A DNA stretch of 64,000 nt from Pleurotus djamor (lineage: Eukaryota; Basidiomycota; Agaricomycetes; Agaricales; Pleurotaceae), in assembly GCA_029747585.1 (NCBI GenBank), contig JAPEVF010000139.1:28965-92964 (forward strand), read 5' to 3'. The notes under the pieces were generated by a model that was not told where the DNA came from, did no database searches, and saw only the letters and a list, made by a program, of their open reading frames with translations. Shown one piece after another: positions 21,627 through 31,842 of this stretch (the first letter of the stretch is position 1; each line of letters starts with the position of its first letter). Both the position numbers and the translations under genes were made by a program.

Positions 21627-24128
21627 ATGCTGACTCAGCGATCTAGACCGCAAACTCGAAATTGGGCCAAGGGCAAGCAACTGGAATTTTTCAATAGTCA
21701 CCTCGAGGGATTCCTCGAAGCCGTCCATGCCTCTGGCGACACGAAGGCCATTGCCGACAACGTCGTCAACCGATATTTCGAGCTCTTCGACTGGAGGCTC
21801 CCCGTCAGTCAAGACCCCACGCCCGATGCACCCCTACCCAATTCATTAAAGGTTCTTTCCGCAGAGGAAACAAAGCTGAAAGGGCGTGTTGTCGCCAAGA
21901 TGCGCACTGTGAGTATACTCTAATCATATATACATACTCAATTCCTGACTAGTCATCCCCAGTCAATTACGAACTGGCTTCACTATAACGCCACAAAAAC
22001 CGTCTCCTCTCTGAAACACCTCAAGTCGACCGATACACGCGATCCCTACGCTCTGTTACTGAGTAAGCTATCGGGGGTTGGGACGAGACCACCTAAACGT
22101 GCAAATGCATGGGAGGTATGCTCGAAGCCAAACTTCAATACCTACAAGGACGAGGTTGACAATCTCTTCGAGGCCTCCGGAAAGGAAAAGAAGTACAGGG
22201 CAACGGAACGCAACAAATTCATGTCGGCGCGGTTTTCTAAACTTCCAGAAGCACAGCGCCTCGCCTGGGAAAAGCAAGCCCAAGAACAGTATGATGTGGA
22301 AGTTCAAGCACGAGCCGATCGTGTCAAACGTATCACATCCTTGAGCCCGGTGGAACGCCAGGAGTACGTGCATGTTTATACTTTTGATAACCTTAAGTGA
22401 CCTATCTTCTTTTTCTAGAGCTCTCCGCCGACTTGGCGACTTCTTTTGGCCAATTCTGGAAGGAGTCAGCACAATTCTAAACATGCACGTTTCGGTATTC
22501 GTAGGTGGTCCTGAGCCTGCGCGAGGAGGTGCACTGAATGTGTTGAGGTAAGCTTACAAGGATTTTCCCTCTTTTTGCTAAGTAAGGCATTGTTTTTCCA
22601 GCTTGCATTCGGGTCAAAACCGCGACGCCATCCCGAAGACCTGGGGAGAGGCAGATCCAAAGAGGTTTGAGGCAGTCACCGACAGCTTTCTGGCCTATCT
22701 CGAAACTTGTTATAGTATGTCACAGCTTCCCTCCGTTGGTGTACTCATGTAACCTTTGCCTATCAGCATTAGAGGATCGTGCAGCCTCCGCCATTCCTGG
22801 AGCTCCAACTGGTCAGGGCTCCCGAACATTGCGGACGACACTTCGGTCTCAGAACCTGGCTTCATCGAGCAAGTCTCATCCGCCTTCACATGAGGCCTCC
22901 GACGATGATTCAGACATTTCGGATCATCGTTCCCGATCACGTCATCGCTCCCGTCATCATCACCGTTCCCGCTCGCGCCGTCATTCTCGCCGTCGCCACC
23001 ATTCCCACCATTCCCGCCGCCGATCTCGGGACTACTCGTCTGATTCAGAGAGCGTCTCAGGGAATGACCATATTGAATCGGACCACCAAGCCCACCGTGG
23101 CAGACATAGAAAACATAAACGCGACCATCGTAACAGATCAACCAAGCAAACCACAAGTATCCCCAAGGGCTCGCGGAAGACGCGGACTCGTGGCGAGACT
23201 AATGATGATGTTGCAGACGATCGGCGTCCCTCAAAGAGAAGTCGAAAGCAGCGGGTTATTCTGTCTGATCAAGGTACGTTCTCTATCCATTTCTTTGGCC
23301 GTTGTAACTCACAATGATATCAGAATCTGATCCTATTATTCCTACCCAAAACATCCGTATTGGGCCCCCCATACATGCGAAGAGAATACCCACTTCGAAG
23401 CGTGTGGAGCCAAGTACGTAATTCTTGACCACGCAGCCGGTTGATCGTCTCAATATGTGATTGTAGGCACATTCGCATATCCCACCTCTAGAGCCAATGC
23501 CGACCCTCCATATCTTAAAGCACCCGCCAACGACCCATACTGGCCAGACTGGTTTCGATCTCTATATGGTCCGTTTTTCGAGATCACTGGGATGCCCGAC
23601 GTTTGGTCAACACTCCTTGCAACTTACGTGCTTCTCGAACGTCAAACTAACTTTGATAACCCTGGTCCGCAGTGTACCCTTCCCGCAGAAGACAGGCCCG
23701 AAGAAGTTCACTGGTGGGTTCACCGAGGACGTTCGAAGTTCCCGACAATAACAGACATAGACTCATTCGCCTCGACCTGGTGGGACTGGTGGAAGGGGAT
23801 GCAGCCGAAGTGGCGTAATCTTGCCAATGTCTCAGGCCCTCTGAACCATCGTCACCGCTCCTTCCCCTTGACCATCTCCGAGGCACGCGATGCCTGGACT
23901 GAGCTTGATAAACCAGGTCAAAATGGCTTTCTCTCCGTGGTTGCCACCCTTGGGTGGTTGGGACACGCCATCGAGCATAAGAATAGCTTGCTAGTCCTCT
24001 GGAATCGAGAGGTCGTCGAAGGGAGAGATTGGGCTCTAGCTGCCGCTGATGTAGTTTGGGTCATGCAGCGGATCGCCGTATCGCGCACGCATAGTGGTTT
24101 TCCTAATGTCGAAGGTGTCGCTACTTGA
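21627..24128 (+). CDS. 727-aa hypothetical protein with HMG-like and SR/His-rich segments
   Basis: Seven exons (21627-21908, 21963-22363, 22419-22547, 22602-22714, 22767-23273, 23324-23413, 23467-24128) join in frame to 728 codons including the stop. The middle (about 165-215) has an HMG-box-like pattern (KFMSARFSKLPEAQRLAWEK). A stretch around 355-440 is very rich in Ser, Arg and His (repeated SRSRH, RRHSRRRHH) and is followed by basic nuclear-signal-like clusters. The C-terminal 220 residues are rich in Trp. To my knowledge such proteins form multicopy families in Agaricomycetes, without assigned function. Nuclear location is likely from composition. All splice sites are canonical and no damage is seen. 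Confidence 0.75.
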
Positions 24129-24552
24129 TTCTGTGCCCTGGTTCCATTCCGTACATTTCTCACTTCTGTAGTGAACACTTCTATTTACGGTGCTGCATAT
24201 TTATGTTAACTTGGACTCGATATATATATCTGCACGCCGCTGGACATAGTTTGAATATGTACTTCCCTCAGTATTTACCTTTTGTGGCCTCGATCAGCAT
24301 GTTGGTGACGAGCGATACAATATATTACCGGTTGGCTTAGTTGACGACTGAGCGAGAGATGCTCTGGTTTCCCTTCCAAGAGCTCAATCACGATGGATCT
24401 TGTTCAATGCACAAATCATCATATTTTGTGGTCGTAAGAATTTGCGGTCGTAAGAATTCATGATCGAGGTTTAGCGCCAACGTTAACGTTTAGCCTCTCC
24501 CCCTACCACCTCTCGTTTCAAGCTATCGGCACATCTCTTTTTCTCCCTCGTG
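24129..24552. other. Intergenic stretch
   Basis: AT-rich 3' region of the preceding gene and promoter of the next. A short near-direct repeat (GGTCGTAAGAATTT / CGGTCGTAAGAATTC) lies at about 24430-24465. No gene is supported. Confidence 0.4.
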
Positions 24553-25231
24553 ATGGGGCGTCAACCAAAATTCAAGACCGAGACTGAAAGAACTGAGGCT
24601 ACCCGAGAAAAGCACCGGCGATACTACGAACGGTGCGTTATTGGACCTAGGTGGTTTCATCTCCCATTCATCCCGGCTCACACAGACACACACAGGCATC
24701 GTGCAATAAGACTTGCAAAGGGAAGAGAGAAGTATGCGCGAGTGCGGGCAGGGGAAAGGGACAAAGGAGGCCTTGACCTTTGAGTAACCAGGTGCGTCTT
24801 GTTTGTGTTGCTCTCGTTCATACAAGGCCGTTCATACTGGAGCACGTCCTAGCCACACGCCCACCTCTGATATCTCAGCACGGGCGTTACAAGACATACA
24901 GGCCCTCGGGAACCACCTTGTGCTTATGCAACAACCGACCGACACTCAATTCTATGAGAAATTCTGCCAACAGGTTCTCCTTGACGCCGACCCTCGACCT
25001 CTCGAAGAAGCGGTGGACTTCGTGACTTCCAACCTCACAAAGATCAACAGCAGTCTCGCCGTGATCATTGAGGATGATGGGGTAGGAGATCTGTGGGAGG
25101 CAGGGAACCTTATTCACGCGCGGTTTCTTATAACACAAACCTTTCTAGAGGATATTCTCGAGCATGTAGCTAACAAGGATTTGAAAGAAGCATTGGGATC
25201 TATGTCCCTTTTATTTCAAGGCTTACGCTAG
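24553..25231 (+). CDS. Small hypothetical protein with basic N-terminus
   Basis: The first exon starts MGRQPKFKTETERTEATREK, a basic N-terminus like that of many small multicopy mushroom proteins. A clear intron (24633-24695) joins it to a further basic exon from 24696. A later long exon ending at 25231 carries a helical acidic domain (PTDTQFYEKFCQQVLLDADP and following) without stops for over 110 codons. I could not find one splice path that joins the second and last exons in frame with confidence, so the middle of the model is open. No function is recognised. Confidence 0.5.
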
Positions 25232-25334
25232 TGATGATGATGACAATATGTATAATAATTGAAGTCTCTTCACAACCTTGAGTCTACATACATACACGCA
25301 CCCAATGCGGAATGAGAATTTGAACCTCCTAAAG

Positions 25335-25832
25335 GCCTCCTGTCCCAATTGGGGATACGAGAAGAGGAGCTATTTAAGGTGGCGGATGCCANTTTTTTTC
25401 GTGTTCTCTACCACGAAGATGGAACCAGGAGAATACGCGCGTAAGTGGCCTAGCATAGTGACCATAACGAACATTACTCACCCCATCTACAACTAGTGAT
25501 TGCGAACGAAGAGGAAATTAAATACCTCAAGAGCTACGGCGTCATTCCCTACCGCAAGGCGATCAACGACAACGACGGCGAGAACTTTTTCGACTGGTTC
25601 TGGTTCTGTTGGTTGGACCGGTTCCCGATCGAGGTGAGCCCCATCGAGAGGCGGGAAGTCGTCCAGCACAAAAAAAAGGTCNAAAAAGGCGGTAAGTAAT
25701 TGGGGTTGTTGGTCATCGCAGGGGACTAACTTGTCCCAGAACGTCAGGGCGACCCTAGAGTGGCTGAGGTGGAGCTATTGGCCCAGCTCGGCGCCACGTC
25801 CAGGGTCTCGGGAACTCCCCATCACCATTTGT
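25335..25832 (+). CDS. Hypothetical protein fragment, three exons
   Basis: The open frame LGIREEELFKVADA... (containing an N at 25392) runs to a donor at about 25441. A second exon (about 25497-25691) has the motif FFDWFWFCWLDRFPIEVS and a Lys-rich end. A GTAAGT intron then leads to a last exon (25741-25832) with GERQGDPRVAEVELLAQLGA and a stop. The start is not found: an in-frame TGA lies just upstream of the first exon, so either an earlier exon exists or the gene is truncated. No family is recognised. Confidence 0.45.
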
Positions 25833-26080
25833 GACGACGACCATCAAGGTTCCTGCAACAACCCAATTGTCATCGACGAGTAGCAAAAGAGTAGTAGTCG
25901 CGTAGCTTACCGTTTTTGGGCCTAGAGTACAACCGTGCAAAAAAAAAGCCCCCCCAGCCTTGATGTGATCCAGTCCGCGGAATTGAGGGAATTGAGAGCC
26001 AGTCGCCACGCCTTTTTTTTTTTGCTGGATTAATGGGGAATTAATGGCGGATATGCAAAAGAAAGGGCTGGCACACTTAC

Positions 26081-26335
26081 ATGCCACGAAAATCCATCCA
26101 TTCCGAGACCCCAGAGGCCATGTTCCAACGCACCAGCATACTAGATGCCCTCGGCACCAAGAGAAAGCACTCTGCATCGAATGCACGCCAAGTTAAGCGA
26201 AGCAAGAATACGCGACAGTTTGTTTACACACACCAACCTGCGAAGACTGATGTGGTACACGATACAAGTGTCGAGATTGCCGACTGGTCCCCAAACGACG
26301 AGGTTGAGGGGTGGGAGCTCGACGCAGCTCATGCT
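26081..26335 (+). CDS. First exon of a nuclear-type protein, interrupted by the foldback element
   Basis: ATG at 26081 opens 85 codons with good third-position G/C. There is a basic cluster (TKRKHSASNARQVKRSKN), then QFVYTHQPA and an acidic end (DEVEGWELDAAHA). The frame meets the element's GTAAG at 26336. N-termini of this style occur in KDZ-type transposase proteins of mushrooms, but this is only a resemblance in composition. The opposite strand could also be coding here, as a continuation of the Pro-rich gene beyond the element; see findings. Confidence 0.35.
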
Positions 26336-29190
26336 GTAAGAAAAAGTCATTATTCTTAGGTAGTTGCCCTAGATGTAATCCAATTTTTCCTGGCGATGGG
26401 ATTTNCAGGGGGTCGTTGATTTAGCAGAGGAATGGCAGTATAATGAAATATGGGGCTATAATGAATTATGCTTCATATCATTATAATGAATTATAACTTG
26501 GATAAGGCTTAGCATAGAGGTAAACCCGTGGGAAATTGGTTATCCTAAAAGCACCCGGGCTAGTTTTGATAGTGATTATCTAGGCGGCTAGATCTGATTG
26601 ATTGTAGGCATGGGACCCTGCGTGACTGTGAGAATTGTTTATAATACTGAGCGCGTGAAATACTTTGTGACCGTGAGAAATTTTTGAAAAGGAGCATTGG
26701 GTAGACCCCTTTTGCTGTTACTGACCGTGTGACAATTATTTACTGACCGTGGGAAAATAGCTNAAAAAAGCGCAAATAGGCCTGGATTTGAATGGTTTAA
26801 ATTTGCAGGGCCATATATTGACTGTGGGAACATTATTGTGACCGTGGGAAGCGTGAAAAAATTTTACTGACCGTGGGAAAATTTCAAAATTGTAGGATTC
26901 AATAGCGGTTACATTGACCGTGGGAAAAATTTACTTACCGTGAGAACTTTCTCAGAAGTGTAACGGAATGCAACCACTACCTTTCAGAAGCGTGGGAACA
27001 TTCAATTGACCGTGGGAAGATATTTCTTACCGTGAGAAAGTTGTCCGACTGACCGTGGGAATATTCTACTGATCGTGGGAAAGCAAGAAGCGCCCAAAAT
27101 GCGCAACAAAAGCCTTGCCTTCAATTCAGAACCCTGTAGGAATTAGATATTGGCCATTTCTAACCATTGAACCTATACCAATGCCATATTACTGATCAAA
27201 ACTTTATCCATTACATTTGCTTGTGACTGTGGGAAACCATCTCTTACTGTGGGAACCTTGCACTGACTGTGAGAACCTTGCTCAATTCTAATGAAACTTC
27301 GGCCATTCAGGGTTGTTATTGACTCTGGGAATATTTTATTGACCGTGGGAAAGTGCCAAAATTTGCGAAACACTAGATCTACTAATTCTAAGGTGCTGGG
27401 TAAAAGGGGGACCCTTGGAGCATATCTAGTTATTGAGCAAAGTTGAAATTACTTTGAAGATCCTGTCACTTTGCTGATTTCAATCATTTGCTCCCACTGG
27501 TACTTTGCTTATTCTACCTGTATATTCTTGATACCATCAGTTCTACCTGTTTGATATGAGTGTATTAAGGATGCTTTGAGCATTCTAGATGGGATTTACC
27601 CTTCCAGGTAGAATGGGAAAGATGTTTATATGGACTTTTCAAATCTTCAACCACAAATTTCCATATTCTGGAAAGGCACCTTGCATGCTCTTGATTCTAG
27701 CAATCTCAACCATTCTCTGTACTTTGAAAGCATAATACTAACACTGATAAAGTGTCTCAACAGGTACAGACTGGCATGGGAGTAGCAGAGTGATAGATAA
27801 GGAGGGAAAGAGATGAATGCCATGTATGGAGCAAATTTGGACATTCTCAGAAATGCTAATTTCTCCCAAAGATATCCCAAACCTTGCAGACATGTATGAT
27901 GCCTGAAAGACGGTGAACAACATTAGAATACCAGCTAAATATGTATTAACATCTATGGGAGCAATGGAGACACCAACAGATCAGAGCAGATATGAATGGT
28001 GGGGGTATATGATGATTGAAACCAAGGATATTTCAGAATTCACCAAAGTAAATCCAACTTTGCTCAATAACTAGATATGCTCCAAGGGTCCTGCTTTCAC
28101 TGAGAGGCTTAGAATTCAGAGATCTAGTGTTTCACAAATTTTGGCACTTTCCCACGGTCAGTATTTTATTCCCAGAGTCAGTAATGACCCTGAGTGGCCG
28201 AAGTTTCATTAGAAATTTACTCTTTCCCACAGTTTGATCTAAATTCCCATGATCACAAGAAAGTTCTCACAGCCACTATTGAATACAGTGACCGAGGTTT
28301 TGAATTCTACACAGCTGGGGTAAGGATTTGGTGAAGAATAGCTAATACTAATTGCTAAAAGGCAAAAGCAAGGCTTTCAATGCGCATTTTGGGTGCTTCT
28401 TGCTTTCTCACGGCCAGAAAGATATTCCCACGGTCAGTTGAAAAAGTTTCTCACGGTAAGGAATATTTTCCCATGGTCAGTCAAATTTTCCCACGCTTCT
28501 GAAAGGTAGTGGTTGCATTCCGTTACACTTCTGAGAAAGTTCTCACGGTAAGTATATATTTCCCACGGTCAGTATAACCACTACTGAATCCTACAATTTT
28601 GAAATTTTCCCACGGTCAGTAAAATTTTCTCACGCTTCCCACGGTCACAATTATATTCCCACAGTCAATATATGACCCTGCAAATTTAAACCTTTCAAAT
28701 CCAGGCCTATTTGCGCTTTTTTGAGCTATTTTCCCACAGTCAATAGAAAATTGTCTCACAGTCAGTAGCAGCAAAAGGGGGGCTACCCACCGCTCTTTTT
28801 TCAGAATTTTCCCACGGTCACAAAGTATTTCACACAGTCAGTATTAACCATTGGTCTCACGGTCAATACCTAAGTCTCACAATCATGCAGGGCTGGGCCA
28901 TCCATATTCAATTATTCATTCCGGATTTGCTACCTGCCCCCTGCTAGGGGCTTAGGAGGTCCCTGCTGACTAATGCTATTTGGGAAATCATTTATTAAAT
29001 ATTCCAATAACTAATTCATATTTATGCACATAATGAATTATATTNATGCACATAATGAATTATACNATNGCNTATATATTGCATTATACCACTATCTCTC
29101 TATTGTGTTGACAACCCCCTAAAATCCCATCGCCAGGAAAAATTGGATTACATCTAGGGCAACTACCTAGGCATAATTACTTTTTCTTAC
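26334..29190. mobile_element. 2.86-kb foldback element with splice-site-bearing termini
   Basis: The ends are inverted repeats: CTGTAAGAAAAAGT at the left and ACTTTTTCTTACAG at the right, continuing inward as TAGGTAGTTGCCCTAGATG and its complement for about 75 bp in all. After a diverged AT-rich zone, two long arms (about 26600-27450 and 28050-28900) are inverted copies of each other and carry arrays of GACCGTGGGAA / TTCCCACGGTC. The centre (27394-28105) is a core with its own inverted ends, shared with 19848-20535. No transposase frame is present, so it is non-autonomous. No clear target duplication is visible. Confidence 0.8.
27394..28105. repeat. Core unit with its own inverted ends
   Basis: The left edge has GGGGGACCCTTGGAGCATAT and the right edge its near complement ATATGCTCCAAGGGTCC. 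Inverted similarity extends over about 45 bp. The body is about 95% similar by eye to 19848-20535. It may be an element nested in the middle of the foldback, or simply the loop-proximal end of the long arms. Confidence 0.6.
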
Positions 29191-29610
29191 AGCAATGGGT
29201 GCGGCGTCGTCATCAGATGGGAGGCGCAGGTCATGGTCGGACGTGCGAGGGAGGCGGCTGGGTGGATATGGTTGCGAGAGATATTGGCGAGAGGCATCGA
29301 GAGGTGGGAGTGTGCGGGAAGGTGGGTGGTAGGGATGAGCATAGGGGGTATTGGGGTCCCTGTAGACTTGTGAATCGACAAACTGGAATACAAAACTCAA
29401 TCAGCTGAAGCCAAACTACAAGCATGGTGATAGACTTACGGTATCCATCCTATGCTCATCCTGCGGGTACGGATGGTTGGGAAAGGGGACAGTCAGGTGT
29501 TGGGAACCTGTGTATGAAGCATTGGACGGGGCACGATATGGAGGCTCGGGATGAGGAGGTTGGGTGGAGTAGGCGGGAAGGAGAGGTGGGTTGTTAGCAT
29601 GGTCGTCCAT
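29191..29610 (-). pseudogene. Pro/Tyr-rich N-terminal gene part, interrupted
   Basis: Minus-strand exons 29610-29440 and 29382-29191 splice in frame and give 121 residues beginning MDDHANNPPLLPAYSTQPP, very rich in Pro, Tyr and Ser, as in the disordered N-termini of fungal chitin synthases. The frame then meets GTAAG at the edge of the foldback element. On the far side of the element the same frame could continue after CTTACAG with HELRRAPTPQPRR, which recalls the PTPxPRR region that follows in chitin synthases. No chitin synthase catalytic domain lies in the window, so the gene is at best a fragment. The assignment is tentative. Confidence 0.4.
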
Positions 29611-30014
29611 GGTTCTTTTGGCGAAGGGAGAAAGAGGAGGAGGATTTTGGGGGAAAAGGAGGATGAGAGGAGGACGAAAAGGAGAGTGCTGTGGCCCGTT
29701 TAAAGGGTTGGCCGCTTGGCAACACATCTGACAGCGGCGCGGATCTCAAAATCACGCCAAGGGTGTGTTTGACGACGTCGAGGACATGGGTTTGAAGCTG
29801 TGGAGGGGTCGGGAGGCCTCCACAAACACGGCACTTTGGAACCACAATTTTCTCAGTCGGAGCTTAAAATCACAGATCCCAGACGTTCGGAAATCTGATC
29901 CGAAGTGTTTGAAGACGCAAAATTGTCTTCAAATCCTTACGGGAAGTCACCCATTCTGCGGGAGACGAAAGAGAACCAAGGACAGCCACATTCTAGAATA
30001 AGCGTCAGTCGATG

Positions 30015-30517
30015 TTCGTGCTCAGTTATAAATCCTCCTGTTCCCCATGCCTTCACCTTTACCCCAAGCCCAATGGTTATCGTCCAACTACAACCACTTT
30101 CCATAAACTTGATCTACGGAGACTACTACACAGGCACCTTTGAAAATTGTGGCCTCGGAGGTCGATCCAACACCAGCACCATCCACAACACCAGACCCCC
30201 CAGTACTCCCACAAATACCCCTGCCCCATCTTTGGGAGGTATATGTAATCGAGCACGTAGGCACCTCCATCTCAATCCCGCACCCACAATAGCTCACGAT
30301 AGAAACTATCATAGCCGCCTCCGATGCCAATCCGCCACACGAGAATCCGCCAAATCCTGCGTCGCGCATCGTACGCGTCCTCCGCCTTTTCTTGCTCTTC
30401 AACAAGCGAGTGGCGCAGCATCTCCGACCACACGTTGTCCTCCTTTCCATCTTCTTCGGTGGTGCCATTATCTTTTCCACCGGCGCTGTGTCGATTCGCA
30501 TCACCCCAAGAGGATGA
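30015..30517 (+). CDS. Probable small one-TM protein, short C-terminal tail
   Basis: A frame with VDPTPAPSTTPDPPVLPQIP joins through a 54-base intron (about 30239-30292) to an exon reading LTIETIIAASDANPP and a hydrophobic segment (VVLLSIFFGGAIIFSTGAVS), ending shortly after at TGA 30515-30517. This fits a single membrane-anchored protein with a Pro-rich head. The first exon is not settled; ACACAG at about 30133 is a good acceptor. A longer open frame over the same bases lacks such features and is probably not real. Confidence 0.4.
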
Positions 30518-31478
30518 ACATCCCGCATGCCATCCCCTCCACGCGTGCTACTCGAGCCCGAGAACGTAGATCATTCTTGTACCGGGCCTCCTAGACTCCC
30601 CTTTTATCGCCCCTCTTCCACAATATTCTCCCGCCCTATCCTCGCGTTCCTCTCTCTCCCTGGTACCCTTCATCATACCCAGTAGTTACGTTTCTGGCGC
30701 CGAAGCCGTCGTTTTGGTACTCACATGTGCTAACCCTACGCCAAACACTTTCTGCCTCTCTCTATTCGCGTTCCCTATAGAGTAGTCTGCTTTGATTACC
30801 GCTTTCCTCTTTACTGGTACATATCTGTTGTAGATTATAATGAAGGGATCATGTACTCTAAGTATAAACACGTCTAATTTCTCCTTGACCTATACGGCAT
30901 AAGTAACTTCAGCCAACGAACCTCGACGTTCGGTATGGGGGAGTCTGTTTGGACACTGGCAGACGCACTTTAGAACTTACCCACGACTTGCAGACGACCA
31001 TCATGCCCACAGACCACGACCATCTTGACTCATCGACAGCACCATCCACTGCCGCATCTGCTTCCTTGTCGATGCCGATCCAATCATCAAGAACGCCGCC
31101 CTCCCCCCCTCGTCTCAGCCATTGCTCATGGTTTCCACTTGGCATATGCATATCACTGCGGCACTGCCGTCTATCAGACCCGGACCCCTTGTCAATGCTT
31201 CAATTAGGATTCTCCGAAGTTGTTTCGTCTCGGTCTCAGAGCCAAACGAGGGAGAGCGGAGGAAGCATAAGCTGTAGGCAGAAACGAAGCAACGAAGAGA
31301 CGTGGAATATACAGCAATGTCGGGTTGGTGAGTGCTCATTCCCTCTTACCCCCATCTAATCTAGAACTCTCGTTTGTCAACTTTCGACCCAAGCGACGAA
31401 GGAAATATTCGGTCGATTTGTTGTCTCACTGGCACCTTTGATAGGAAGCAGAGGAGTAACAGATTCGAGTACTGTTGC
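30518..31478. other. Intergenic stretch
   Basis: Pyrimidine-rich in parts. Several open frames on both strands of 60-136 codons lack splice or family support. No gene is called. Confidence 0.4.
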
Positions 31479-31842
31479 ATTTCATTCAATTCGTCAGTCA
31501 CGCGTCACAGGACCCCCCCAAACTGACGGAATTTTGCCCATGTCACGGGTCACAGAGGTAACTGACGAATGGTTTTCCGAAGAAAATTAGCGGAAAATGG
31601 CCAAAAAATTCGAAAATATTCACGACTGCGGCTTTTCTTCTTCTTTCGGCCCTTTGAGAAGATACTCGCCGGTTTACTCTGTTATTCAAGTTAAAAAAGC
31701 CTTGCTCTGGCCTCAGTTCACCAAAGATTTAGAGGCGAGTTGACGAAAATACCCCCTTGTCACGGTCCTTGGGCAAAACTGACGAATTGGCCCCCAGATT
31801 TAGGTCGTCACGGTCACAACGGGGTGGCGAATTGATTGAAAT
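31479..31842. mobile_element. 364-bp MITE-like unit
   Basis: The left end reads ATTTCATTCAATTCG and the right end, reversed, ATTTCAATCAATTCG. Inside are repeated motifs in both orientations: AACTGACGAATT types and GTCACGG / CCGTGAC types. No frame. It lies exactly where the minus-strand NTPase gene loses homology to its sister copy, so its insertion or a linked deletion removed that gene's 3' part. Confidence 0.65.

Noticed and set aside
25755..26186. 143-codon frame on the minus strand
   Set aside because: It crosses homopolymer runs and overlaps the last exon of the + strand gene. Residue make-up (Trp/Cys-rich, irregular) is not protein-like.
26600..28900. CRISPR-like array
   Set aside because: The short repeated motif is variable, irregularly spaced and inverted between arms, in a eukaryotic genome. 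It fits transposon arms.
29905..30594. 229-codon open frame on the + strand
   Set aside because: Composition is Pro/Arg/His-rich without domains. A spliced frame over the same bases gives a clean transmembrane segment, so the long frame is probably chance.
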